Of a stretch of DNA of 64,000 nt, positions 9,533-17,424 are shown piece after piece. Source of the stretch: Sunxiuqinia elliptica (GTDB lineage Bacteria > Bacteroidota > Bacteroidia > Bacteroidales > Prolixibacteraceae); the NCBI RefSeq assembly GCF_900113005.1, contig NZ_FONW01000002.1:558001-622000 (forward strand), in the 5' to 3' direction. Under the pieces are notes generated by a model, which worked only from the letters and a program-made list of their open reading frames with translations, had not been told where the DNA came from and did not search any database. Each line of letters starts with the position of its first letter. Positions within the stretch are counted from its first letter, which is position 1. The position numbers and the translations under genes were made by a program.

Positions 9533-11689
9533 TTAATCTTCTTCTTGTTCTGCGGCGTAGCTTGCAAGAAGTTCATCTTGTACCTCTTGAGGTACTTTTT
9601 CGTAGCCATCGAAACTGATGGAGAACATGCCTCGCCCTTGTGTAATGGAGCTTAACGATGTGTTGTATTTGTGCATTTCTTTGAGTGGGACTTTGGCGTT
9701 GATTTTCTCATAGCCTTTTTCGCTTCCCATTCCCATGATCAGGGCGCGGCGTCCTTGTAAGTCACTCATGACATCACCCATGCGTTCGCTTTGTACAAAA
9801 ACCTCAAGGTTATAAATTGGCTCCAAAATTTTTGGGCCTGCATTTTTAAATGCTGTTGAGAAGGCATTTCTTCCGGCTAGCTTAAATGAAATTTCATTGG
9901 AGTCAACCGGGTGCATCTTACCATCGTAGACATATACCCGGATATCGCGAGCATAGGAGCCGGTAAGCGGTCCTTCTTCCATTTTTTCCATGATTCCTTT
10001 AAGAATAGCTGGCATAAAGCGACCATCAATGGAACCTCCGACAATGCAGTTGTGATAAATCAATTTTCCACCCCATGATAATGGGTATTCCTGCGTGTCG
10101 CGAATGGAGAGTTTTTGCTCTTTTCCATTCATTTGGAACATCGATTTAGGATCTACTCCTTCGATGTAGGGTTCAATAATCATATGTACTTCGCCAAACT
10201 GTCCGGCACCACCTGATTGTTTTTTGTGGCGGTAATCGGCTTGCGCTGACTTGGTGATGGTTTCACGATATGGAATTTTTGGTTTAAGGAATTCAATGTC
10301 GATTTTGTATTCGTTTGTGTAGAACCATTTGAGTGCATTGAGGTGATATTCTCCCTGGCAGTGTACCAACATTTGCTTGAGTTCTTTTGAATACTCTACG
10401 ATGAATGTTGGATCCTGATCATGAAGTTTTTGGAAGCTTTCACCTACTTTTTCCTCATCGGCTTCGTTAACTGCCTTTAAGGCAACGGTATGGCGCGAAG
10501 TTGGAAATTTAACTTCTGCAAATTTATAACGAGCTGATTTTTCGCTAAGCGTGTTGTTTACGGTAACATCTTTCATTTTTACCGTTGCACCGATGTCGCC
10601 GGCAATCATCGCTTCTACTTTGGTTCGGTTTTTACCGGCTGAAACGAAGATCTGAGAAATTCGCTCTTTATTTTCGGTTTTAGTGACAATCAGATCCTGG
10701 CCTTCTTTAACCGTGCCACTCATTACTTTGAAATAAGTAATCTCGCCAACGTGCTGCTCAATGGTTGTTTTAAAGACCATTAGAGAAGTCGCTGCGTTTT
10801 CTGATTTATCCACTGTTTTTCCATTGATTTCGGGAACTTCAACTGCTTCGGCGGGGGAAGGAGTGATGTTGGCAATAAATTCCATCAAGCGTCCAACTCC
10901 CATGTTGTGTTTGGCTCCAGTGCAAAATACGGGGAAGAGACTGCGGTCGATCATGCCAAGCTTAATACCTTGGCGCATTTCATCTTCGGTCAGCGTGCCT
11001 TTGTCGAAGTAAAGCTCCATTAAAGCCTCATCGTTTTCGGCAGCCATCTCTACCAGTTCGTTGTGTAGTTCGTCTGCTTTATCTTTTTCGTCAGCAGGAA
11101 TGTCCAGGATTTCGGGTTTGCCACCATCTGCCGGGTATTTATAAAGCTTCATTTTCAATACGTCAATGATTGAATCGAAGCCAGGGCCAGCATTAACCGG
11201 GTATTGAACAACGGTAACCTTGTTTCCAAAAATGCTTTTTGCTTGATCAACGGCTTGGTCAAAATTGACGTTTTCGTGATCGAGTTGATTGAATGCAAAA
11301 ATCATTGGTTTGCCTGCCTTTTCGGTGTAGCGGCATACTGATTCTGTGCCTGCTTCAATGCCATGCGAGGTGTTAATCGTAACGATAGAGCATCCCACAA
11401 CATGAAGGGCTGAAATAACGCTTCCGCGGAAGTCGTCCATTCCGGGAGTGTCAATGATGTTGATTTTTTTGTCGTTGCAGAAGGTGTGAAGGACTGATGA
11501 GAAGACGGAGTTGCCATAATCCTGCTCAATGGGGAGGTAGTCCGAGGTGGTGTTTTTTGCAGTTACCTCGCCTCTGCGGTTGATCACTCCACCCTCGAAC
11601 AGCATGGCTTCTGCGAGGGTGGTTTTCCCACTGCCAGCATTTCCAACTAGTGCAATGTTGCGGATTTGGTCTGTTTTATAGATTTTCAT
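9533..11689 (-). CDS. fusA2: Elongation factor G paralog (EF-G2 type) lacking the catalytic switch II histidine
   Basis: A 718-aa protein with full EF-G architecture: a G domain, domain II, and domains III-V with QSGGAGQFGEVHM, the domain IV RETITKSAQADYRHKKQ region and an EF-G-like C-terminus. The P-loop is GNAGSGKTT (16-24). Two G-domain motifs depart from canonical EF-G. Switch II is DTPGMDDF, with Met84 in place of the GTPase-activating His. The base-recognition motif is NQLD (134-137) rather than NKMD. The housekeeping EF-G is encoded separately at 17425. A Bacteroides thetaiotaomicron EF-G2 has been reported, as I recall, to work without GTP hydrolysis and to matter during carbon starvation; this may be an orthologue, which is inference. 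Confidence 0.88.
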   Translation of the reverse strand: MKIYKTDQIRNIALVGNAGSGKTTLAEAMLFEGGVINRRGEVTAKNTTSDYLPIEQDYGNSVFSSVLHTFCNDKKINIIDTPGMDDFRGSVISALHVVGCSIVTINTSHGIEAGTESVCRYTEKAGKPMIFAFNQLDHENVNFDQAVDQAKSIFGNKVTVVQYPVNAGPGFDSIIDVLKMKLYKYPADGGKPEILDIPADEKDKADELHNELVEMAAENDEALMELYFDKGTLTEDEMRQGIKLGMIDRSLFPVFCTGAKHNMGVGRLMEFIANITPSPAEAVEVPEINGKTVDKSENAATSLMVFKTTIEQHVGEITYFKVMSGTVKEGQDLIVTKTENKERISQIFVSAGKNRTKVEAMIAGDIGATVKMKDVTVNNTLSEKSARYKFAEVKFPTSRHTVALKAVNEADEEKVGESFQKLHDQDPTFIVEYSKELKQMLVHCQGEYHLNALKWFYTNEYKIDIEFLKPKIPYRETITKSAQADYRHKKQSGGAGQFGEVHMIIEPYIEGVDPKSMFQMNGKEQKLSIRDTQEYPLSWGGKLIYHNCIVGGSIDGRFMPAILKGIMEKMEEGPLTGSYARDIRVYVYDGKMHPVDSNEISFKLAGRNAFSTAFKNAGPKILEPIYNLEVFVQSERMGDVMSDLQGRRALIMGMGSEKGYEKINAKVPLKEMHKYNTSLSSITQGRGMFSISFDGYEKVPQEVQDELLASYAAEQEED

Positions 11690-11751
11690 GTGTTAGTTTA
11701 TTTATTGGTTTAAAAAAATCTCTTGTAGGTCTATTTTCCTGTGGAAGTCAC

Positions 11752-11781
11752 CAAAATTAGTAATAATTTATTAACAAACAA
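11752..11781 (-). promoter_or_regulatory. Promoter of the EF-G2 gene
   Basis: On the minus strand, TTG (11781-11779), a 19-bp spacer and TAATTTTG (11759-11752) fit the Bacteroidota consensus. The start would be near 11745, about 55 bases before the EF-G2 start codon. The rest of 11690-12037 shows no further gene that I can support. Confidence 0.6.
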
Positions 11782-12037
11782 CGAGACGTTGTTTGGGGGA
11801 ATATGTTATAAAAATGTTTTCAAAAATCTACCAAAATAAAAGTTTAAAAAGTTTTGCTATGAACTTGCTATCGCGGCATTGGTTAGTTGTGAAAAGTGCG
11901 TGCTTGAATAGGTTTTTATTTTTGATTGGATTTTGGGAGGGCTGTGTTTTCTTGGTTTAGTATAATATTTATCAACGCAACGTTTTTCGGGTTTATTCAT
12001 CTTGCTATTGTATTAGGGAGACTAAAGGATTTAAATT

Positions 12038-12409
12038 ATGGAAAGAGATATTCGTTGCGTGTCGATTTTGTTTTTGGGTGTGTTTTTGATGGTTGTTGGC
12101 TGCTCTAAAGAGGAGACTGTTGTTGAAGGTTTTGAGAGAGGGGAGGAGGTGAAGTGTGTGTCCGGAGTAAAAGGAGTTATTGGGTATGTTGCTCAGGTTG
12201 ATAAGTTTGCCATTTTTACAGGTGTTGATGGGGCTTATGATTCGCAGGGCGTCGGTCTTGTGTCTCTTATTCCTGAAGAGTTTCAGGTTGAGGGTTTAGA
12301 GGTTGTGTTTGATGGTGTGTATTATTCTTGTGATGGTATTTTTCCAAGTATTCCAGGGCAGGTCTATTATTATCTTGATGTTTCCGCAATTAAGTTGCTT
12401 GTGGATTAG
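12038..12409 (+). CDS. Small hypothetical lipoprotein
   Basis: A 123-aa protein not assigned to a family. Residues 8-23 are hydrophobic and end in a lipobox (VVGC, Cys24 region) followed by SKEE, so it is probably processed by signal peptidase II and lipid-anchored. The mature part is acidic and rich in Gly, Val and Tyr; it includes two Cys residues after the lipid Cys, which could form a periplasmic disulfide. It lies 129 bp upstream of the C39 exporter on the same strand. Whether it is functionally linked to that exporter is unknown. It lacks the double-glycine leader of a C39 substrate. Confidence 0.6.
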   Translation: MERDIRCVSILFLGVFLMVVGCSKEETVVEGFERGEEVKCVSGVKGVIGYVAQVDKFAIFTGVDGAYDSQGVGLVSLIPEEFQVEGLEVVFDGVYYSCDGIFPSIPGQVYYYLDVSAIKLLVD

Positions 12410-12538
12410 TGGATTTGGATCGTCATTGGGTAAATGAGTATTTTTTTTGCACTATCAACGGGTAATTGTGAATAACTAATGGCTGGTATTGGCGAGTGAG
12501 TGCTGAATTGCCGTATTTTTAAGGTGTAAAATTGCGCT

Positions 12539-14728
12539 ATGTCTCGTTTTCCTCATTATAAGCAGCCTGACGCCATGGACTGTGGGCCTACTTGCCTGCG
12601 GATGGTCGCCAAATTCTACGGGCGTAACTTTAGTTTAAATTACCTGAGGGAACAATCTCATATTTCGCGGGAAGGGGTTTCATTGCTGGGAATCAGTGAT
12701 GCGGCTGAGGTTATTGGTATGCGTAGCTTGGGGACAAAGGTGACCTATGCTCAGCTGGTAAAAGATGTGCCAAAGCCTTGTATTGTGCATTGGGATCAGA
12801 ACCATTTTGTTGTGGTGTACCAGGTGAAAAAAGGGAAGGTTTATGTGGCTGATCCTGCTTTTGGTTTGGTGAAATACAACGAGCAGGAGTTTAAAAAGCA
12901 CTGGTTGGCTACCGTGAAAGAGGGGGAGCAAAAAGGAATTTGTCTGATGTTGCAGCCAACGCCTGCTTTTTATGATCAGGATGATGAGGCTACGGACCGT
13001 ACAGGCTTTGCTTTTTTGTGGCGCTATGTTAGGCCTCATCGGCGTTTGGTTAGTCAGTTGTTGATTGGCTTTTTGGTAGCCAGTGTTATTCAGTTGATTT
13101 TTCCATTTTTAACGCAAAGTGTTGTCGATGTTGGTATCAATAACCAGGATATTGGATTTATCTACTTGGTTTTGGCTGCGCAGATGATGTTGTTTATTGG
13201 AAAAATGTCTGTTGACTTCATCCGGTCGTGGATTTTACTGCATATCAGTACGCGGATTAACATTTCCATCATCTCCGACTTTCTGATTAAGCTGATGAAG
13301 TTGCCAATTGGCTTCTTCGATACGAAAATGATTGGAGACTTGATGCAGCGGATTCAGGATCACCGGCGAATTGAGCGTTTTCTGACGACTCAGACTTTGA
13401 GCGTGTTGTTTTCGTTGTTCAATTTGGTGGTTTTTGGTGTGGTGCTGGCCATTTATAGTTTGAAAATTCTATTGGTCTTTTTGTTGGGCTCTGTCTTGTA
13501 TGTGGTTTGGGTGTATTTGTTTATGCAGCGCAGACGGCAGCTCGATTATAAGAAATTCAGCCAGCTGAGTGAAAATCAGAGCATGCTTATTCAGTTGATT
13601 AATGGGATGCCCGAAATTAAACTGAATAACTACGAAAAACAGAAACGATGGGAGTGGGAGCGGATACAGGCTCGTCTCTTTCGGGTGAATGTGCAAAACC
13701 TATCCGTTGATCAGTACCAGCAAGCGGGGTCGGTATTTATCAACGAGACTAAGAATATTGTTATTACCATTTTGGCGGCCATGGCTGTTTTGAGTGGTGA
13801 TATGACTTTGGGAATGATGTTGGCTGTTCAGTATATTATTGGGCAGCTGAATGCACCTTTGGCGGAGTTGATTAGTTTTCTGCATTTGGCGCAAGATGCT
13901 AAAATTAGTTTGGAGCGCTTGGGCGAGATTCATAATAAGGAAGATGAGGAGCGGAAAGAGGATCCGCGTATCAATACCATGCCTTCGGAGCATACCATTG
14001 GAATTTCAGATCTCATTTTTCAGTATGAAGGGCCTCATTCGCCGAAGGTGTTGAATCGGATTAATTTGACAATTCCTGAGAAAAAGTTGACCGCCATTGT
14101 AGGAACGAGTGGTAGTGGAAAGACAACCTTGATTAAGCTGTTGCTTGGTTTTTATCCGCCTGTGTCTGGTGAGATAAAAGTAGGGGATACCAGTTTGAAG
14201 AACTTTTCGCAGCAGTGGTGGCGAACGAAAGTTGGTGCGGTGATGCAGGATGGTTTTATCTTTTCGGACACCATTGTGAATAATATTGTGGTGGGTGATG
14301 AGTATGTTGATAAGGAGAAATTACTATTTGCTGTGAAGACGGCCAATATTCAAGATTTTGTGGAAAGCTTGCCGTTGGGGTACAATACTCGAATTGGGCA
14401 GGATGGGCATGGCTTGAGTCAGGGGCAGAAGCAGCGGATTCTGATTGCCCGGGTGGTTTATAAAAATCCGGAGTACCTGTTTTTTGATGAGGCTACCAAT
14501 GCCTTGGATGCGAATAATGAAAAAGCAATCATGGAGAATCTGGATCAGGTGTATGCCGGAAAGACCGTGGTGGTTGTGGCTCATCGATTAAGTACAGTGA
14601 AGAATGCCGATCAGATTGTGGTTCTTGATCGGGGTGAAATTGTCGAGTTGGGAACGCATGTAGAGCTGACGGCTCAAAAAGGAGCATACTATCATTTAGT
14701 GAAAAATCAGTTGGAGTTGGGGAATTGA
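12539..14728 (+). CDS. Peptidase-containing ABC transporter (C39 protease, bacteriocin/peptide exporter)
   Basis: A 729-aa fusion of three modules. The N-terminal C39 cysteine protease (about 1-135) has an intact triad, Cys15 in DCGPTCLRMV, His89 in QNHF and Asp105 in VADPAFG. A six-helix ABC exporter membrane domain follows (about 165-450). The nucleotide-binding domain has Walker A GTSGSGKTT near 521, signature LSQGQKQR near 625, Walker B YLFFDEAT near 645, and the H-loop AHRLST. Proteins of this type cleave double-glycine leaders and export the peptide with a membrane-fusion partner, here the HlyD-family gene 86 bp downstream. No substrate gene with a GG leader was found next to it. Confidence 0.92.
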   Translation: MSRFPHYKQPDAMDCGPTCLRMVAKFYGRNFSLNYLREQSHISREGVSLLGISDAAEVIGMRSLGTKVTYAQLVKDVPKPCIVHWDQNHFVVVYQVKKGKVYVADPAFGLVKYNEQEFKKHWLATVKEGEQKGICLMLQPTPAFYDQDDEATDRTGFAFLWRYVRPHRRLVSQLLIGFLVASVIQLIFPFLTQSVVDVGINNQDIGFIYLVLAAQMMLFIGKMSVDFIRSWILLHISTRINISIISDFLIKLMKLPIGFFDTKMIGDLMQRIQDHRRIERFLTTQTLSVLFSLFNLVVFGVVLAIYSLKILLVFLLGSVLYVVWVYLFMQRRRQLDYKKFSQLSENQSMLIQLINGMPEIKLNNYEKQKRWEWERIQARLFRVNVQNLSVDQYQQAGSVFINETKNIVITILAAMAVLSGDMTLGMMLAVQYIIGQLNAPLAELISFLHLAQDAKISLERLGEIHNKEDEERKEDPRINTMPSEHTIGISDLIFQYEGPHSPKVLNRINLTIPEKKLTAIVGTSGSGKTTLIKLLLGFYPPVSGEIKVGDTSLKNFSQQWWRTKVGAVMQDGFIFSDTIVNNIVVGDEYVDKEKLLFAVKTANIQDFVESLPLGYNTRIGQDGHGLSQGQKQRILIARVVYKNPEYLFFDEATNALDANNEKAIMENLDQVYAGKTVVVVAHRLSTVKNADQIVVLDRGEIVELGTHVELTAQKGAYYHLVKNQLELGN

Positions 14729-14814
14729 CTTTATCTGAAGTCAGTACTATATAATATAAAGCAACGTTCTTGTGAATAATGAATTAGATTTGATGTAATT
14801 AATGTGGGTGAGTA

Positions 14815-16128
14815 ATGCCAAATGCAAACGATAATATAGAGATTCGGAGTGACGAGGTTCAGGAGATTATTGGGAAGTCTCCTTCGTGGTTGCTGCGCAG
14901 TGGTCTGACAATGGTTTTGGTGCTGCTGGTTCTTTTGCTTTTGGGGAGCTGGATTTTTCATTACCCTGATCTTATCCGAGCTCGGATTGTGGTGTTGTCA
15001 GAAAATCCACCAGCTCATATTGCAGCGCGTACTACTGGAAAGATTGATCAATTGTTTGTAGACGATAATGACACGGTTCGCGAAGATCAGTTGATTGCTA
15101 TTTTGGAAAATACGGCCGACTACGAAGATGTTGTGCGCCTGGAGGAGGAATTGGCGGCTTTGGAGAGGTATTTTGTTACGTTTGATACTCTTTATTATAG
15201 GAAGCTAAAACCAGATTTTAAGTTGGGAGATATTCAGCCTGATTTTTCTTCGTTTCTGCGCTTATATAATAATTATATCAGTTTTATTCGGTTGAACTTT
15301 TATCCGCAGAAAATTGCTTCGCTGAGAGAGCAGGAGCATATGCAGCGTATTTATTATGATCGCATGTGGACGCAACGTCAAATTTTGGAAAATGAATTCC
15401 GAATTGCTCACGAGCAGTTTCAGCGAGATTCGGGTTTGTTTGTTCGGGAGGTGCTTTCGTTAGTCGATTATAAGGCTTCCGAGTCGAATGCTTTGCAGAA
15501 AAAATATGCCTTTAATGGTGCGCGGACCGATTTGGCGACAACTCAGAAAGATATTATTCAGCTTCAGCAGGATATTATTGGTACTGAAAAGGAGTTTGAA
15601 GATCAGAAGCAAAAAATGCAGACGGAGTTGATTGAATCGCTTAATGTGTTGCAGAGCCGCTTGGAGTATTGGAATAAAACTTTTGTGTTGAAGACTCCGA
15701 TTGCGGGAACGGTTGCTTTTACTAATTTTTGGAGTAAAAACCAGCAAGTTAAAAGTGATGAGATTGTTTTTACTGTGGTACCTGAAAGTGAGAGTCGGAT
15801 TATTGGTCGGGTGACTTTGCCTTTGCGAGGAGCGGGTAAGGTAAAGCCGGGACAGGTGGTTAATATTCGTTTCGATAATTTTCCGCATATGGAGTATGGC
15901 CTGGTAAAGGGAGTTGTAAAATCTATTTCGTTGGTGCCATCCAATGATAATTATATCGCCGAAGTTGAGCTGCCTCAGGGGTTGGTGACCAATTATGGAT
16001 TGACTTTGGCTTTTAGTCAGGAAATGAAGGGTGATGCCGAGATTGTTACAGAGGACCTTCGTTTGATTCAGCGTTTCTTTAATCCAATCAAGTCAGTCTT
16101 AAAAGAACGGGTGGTTGATTCAGAATGA
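14815..16128 (+). CDS. HlyD-family membrane fusion protein
   Basis: A 437-aa periplasmic adaptor. A cytoplasmic N-terminus of about 28 residues is followed by one membrane segment (about 32-52, TMVLVLLVLLLLGSWIF). The split lipoyl/barrel domain (HIAARTTGKIDQLFVDDNDTV; later VLKTPIAGTVAF) flanks a long coiled-coil hairpin (about 105-280), and the C-terminal beta-barrel includes GQVVNIRFDNFP. It should link the C39 ABC exporter at 12539-14728 to an outer-membrane channel. No TolC-type gene is adjacent, so the channel must be supplied from elsewhere. This resembles the two-gene exporter sets common in Bacteroidota. Confidence 0.9.
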   Translation: MPNANDNIEIRSDEVQEIIGKSPSWLLRSGLTMVLVLLVLLLLGSWIFHYPDLIRARIVVLSENPPAHIAARTTGKIDQLFVDDNDTVREDQLIAILENTADYEDVVRLEEELAALERYFVTFDTLYYRKLKPDFKLGDIQPDFSSFLRLYNNYISFIRLNFYPQKIASLREQEHMQRIYYDRMWTQRQILENEFRIAHEQFQRDSGLFVREVLSLVDYKASESNALQKKYAFNGARTDLATTQKDIIQLQQDIIGTEKEFEDQKQKMQTELIESLNVLQSRLEYWNKTFVLKTPIAGTVAFTNFWSKNQQVKSDEIVFTVVPESESRIIGRVTLPLRGAGKVKPGQVVNIRFDNFPHMEYGLVKGVVKSISLVPSNDNYIAEVELPQGLVTNYGLTLAFSQEMKGDAEIVTEDLRLIQRFFNPIKSVLKERVVDSE

Positions 16129-16246
16129 TCTTCTTCGAATTTGCTTGAGGTCTTCAAGAGTGAGTCTACTGGTTCCTAATGCTTTTTAAGAATTCCCCTC
16201 ATCTTTTAATTTTTCGTAAAAATCGAAAAAACACTAGTAAAAGCTA

Positions 16247-16276
16247 TTGTTATTTTCTGAAAATTAGTACTTTTGC
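16247..16276 (+). promoter_or_regulatory. Upstream promoter P1 of the ribosomal operon
   Basis: TTG (16247-16249), a 19-bp spacer and TACTTTTG (16269-16276) match the Bacteroidota consensus. The start would be near 16283, giving a leader of about 110 bases before rpsL. Confidence 0.65.
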
Positions 16277-16280
16277 CTGC

Positions 16281-16309
16281 CGTTTTTGGAGAAAACTGTC
16301 AAAAACGGA
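16281..16309 (+). promoter_or_regulatory. Inverted repeat between the two rpsL promoters
   Basis: CCGTTTTTG (16281-16289) and CAAAAACGG (16301-16309) form a 9-bp perfect inverted repeat around an 11-base centre. It begins where transcripts from P1 should start and ends 12 bp before the TTG of P2. No T-tract follows, so it does not look like a terminator. It could be an operator or a 5' mRNA hairpin. Confidence 0.5.
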
Positions 16310-16320
16310 GATGGAATGCG

Positions 16321-16350
16321 TTGATTTTATTGATCTTTTCAATACCTTTG
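16321..16350 (+). promoter_or_regulatory. Downstream promoter P2 of the ribosomal operon
   Basis: TTG (16321-16323), a 19-bp spacer and TACCTTTG (16343-16350) give a second consensus promoter. The start would be near 16357, about 37 bases before rpsL. The same spacing as P1 supports both calls. Confidence 0.68.
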
Positions 16351-16393
16351 CAGTCCATTTTGCGATAATATTAATGCTTAATTAAATAGTTGT

Positions 16394-16768
16394 ATGCCAA
16401 CGATTCAACAGTTAGTTAGAAAAGGACGTACTCTGAAAGTAGAGAGCAGTAAGTCTCCTGCTTTGGATTCTTGTCCTCAGAAACGAGGTGTTTGTGTGCG
16501 TGTTTACACTACGACACCTAAGAAGCCTAACTCGGCTATGCGTAAAGTAGCAAGGGTAAGGTTGACCAATCAGAAAGAAGTGAATGCTTACATTCCAGGA
16601 GAAGGACACAACCTACAAGAGCACTCAATTGTGTTGGTGCGTGGTGGTAGGGTGAAGGACTTGCCAGGTGTGCGTTATCACTTAGTGCGCGGTGCTTTGG
16701 ATACCGCAGGAGTAGAAGGACGTACTCAAAGACGTTCTAAGTACGGTACAAAGAGACCGAAAAAATAA
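16394..16768 (+). CDS. rpsL: 30S ribosomal protein S12
   Basis: A 124-aa S12, part of the decoding centre of the small subunit. The conserved TPKKPNSA loop carries wild-type lysines at the positions whose mutation gives streptomycin resistance elsewhere, and [10 protein letters not shown] is intact. It is the first gene of the str part of the long ribosomal operon, behind two consensus promoters, with a 116-bp structured gap before rpsG. Confidence 0.98.
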   Translation: MPTIQQLVRKGRTLKVESSKSPALDSCPQKRGVCVRVYTTTPKKPNSAMRKVARVRLTNQKEVNAYIPGEGHNLQEHSIVLVRGGRVKDLPGVRYHLVRGALDTAGVEGRTQRRSKYGTKRPKK

Positions 16769-16783
16769 TTTGTGAATTGACCG

Positions 16784-16873
16784 TTTAGTGGTTTGGTTGA
16801 GTAAATGACTCCCAATAGTGTAGGGATGAACTGAAGCTCCAAATCGAAAGCAACCAATTCGAATAACACTAAA
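16784..16873 (+). promoter_or_regulatory. Nested inverted repeats in the rpsL-rpsG gap (possible S7 control site)
   Basis: Two pairs of 7-base complementary segments are nested: TTTAGTG (16784-16790) with CACTAAA (16867-16873), and TTGGTTG (16793-16799) with CAACCAA (16851-16857). Together they can fold most of the 116-bp gap into one element ending 11 bases before the rpsG start. In E. coli the same gap holds the site where S7 represses its own operon. The shared function here is inference. Confidence 0.45.
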
Positions 16874-16884
16874 GAAAACATACG

Positions 16885-17361
16885 ATGAGAAAATCGAAAC
16901 CAAAGAAGAGGATCCTGTTGCCGGATCCTAAATTTAACGACGTTCTAGTTACACGTTTTGTAAATGATATGATGTTGCACGGTAAGAAAACCGTTGCTTA
17001 TCAGATCTTCTATGATGCTCTTGATATCGTTGGATCACGCATGAAAAGCGAAGAGCTTGCTCCCCTTGATGTCTGGAAGAAAGCTTTGGAGAATATTACT
17101 CCTGCTGTAGAGGTAAAAAGCCGCCGTGTAGGTGGTGCTACATTCCAGGTTCCTATGGAAATTCGCCCCGAAAGAAAAGTGGCTGTTTCTATCAAAAACT
17201 TAATCTTATTTGCTCGCAAACGCTCAGGAAAGTCAATGGCAGACAAGTTGGCTGCTGAAATTCAGGCTGCGTATAATAATGAAGGTGGCGCCTTCAAGAA
17301 GAAAGAAGATACGCACCGTATGGCTGAAGCTAACCGTGCATTTGCGCACTTTAGATTTTAA
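16885..17361 (+). CDS. rpsG: 30S ribosomal protein S7
   Basis: A 158-aa S7, the primary 16S rRNA-binding protein that nucleates the head of the 30S subunit. Typical motifs are [19 protein letters not shown] near the start and [15 protein letters not shown] in the middle. In many bacteria it represses its own operon, and the unusually long structured gap before this gene would suit that. fusA follows after 63 bp. Confidence 0.98.
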   Translation: MRKSKPKKRILLPDPKFNDVLVTRFVNDMMLHGKKTVAYQIFYDALDIVGSRMKSEELAPLDVWKKALENITPAVEVKSRRVGGATFQVPMEIRPERKVAVSIKNLILFARKRSGKSMADKLAAEIQAAYNNEGGAFKKKEDTHRMAEANRAFAHFRF

Positions 17362-17365
17362 ACAG

Positions 17366-17396
17366 AGCCTATCTGATGATAGGTTCATTTTTAGTT
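17366..17396 (+). other. Weak hairpin between rpsG and fusA
   Basis: AGCCTATC (17366-17373) pairs with GATAGGTT (17378-17385) around TGAT with one G-U pair, and a short T-rich stretch follows. It could be a weak terminator or processing site that lowers or separates fusA expression. The fusA start lies about 30 bases further on. Confidence 0.4.
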
Positions 17397-17424
17397 TTAA
17401 GGATTAGAATATTGGTTGATTAAT

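Noticed and set aside
11926-12108. A 60-codon frame overlapping the start of the lipoprotein gene
   Set aside because: It overlaps the better-supported lipoprotein frame with its lipobox, and its protein has no recognisable features.
16179-16385. A 68-codon frame before rpsL
   Set aside because: It runs across both rpsL promoters and the inverted repeat, and the protein has no recognisable family.
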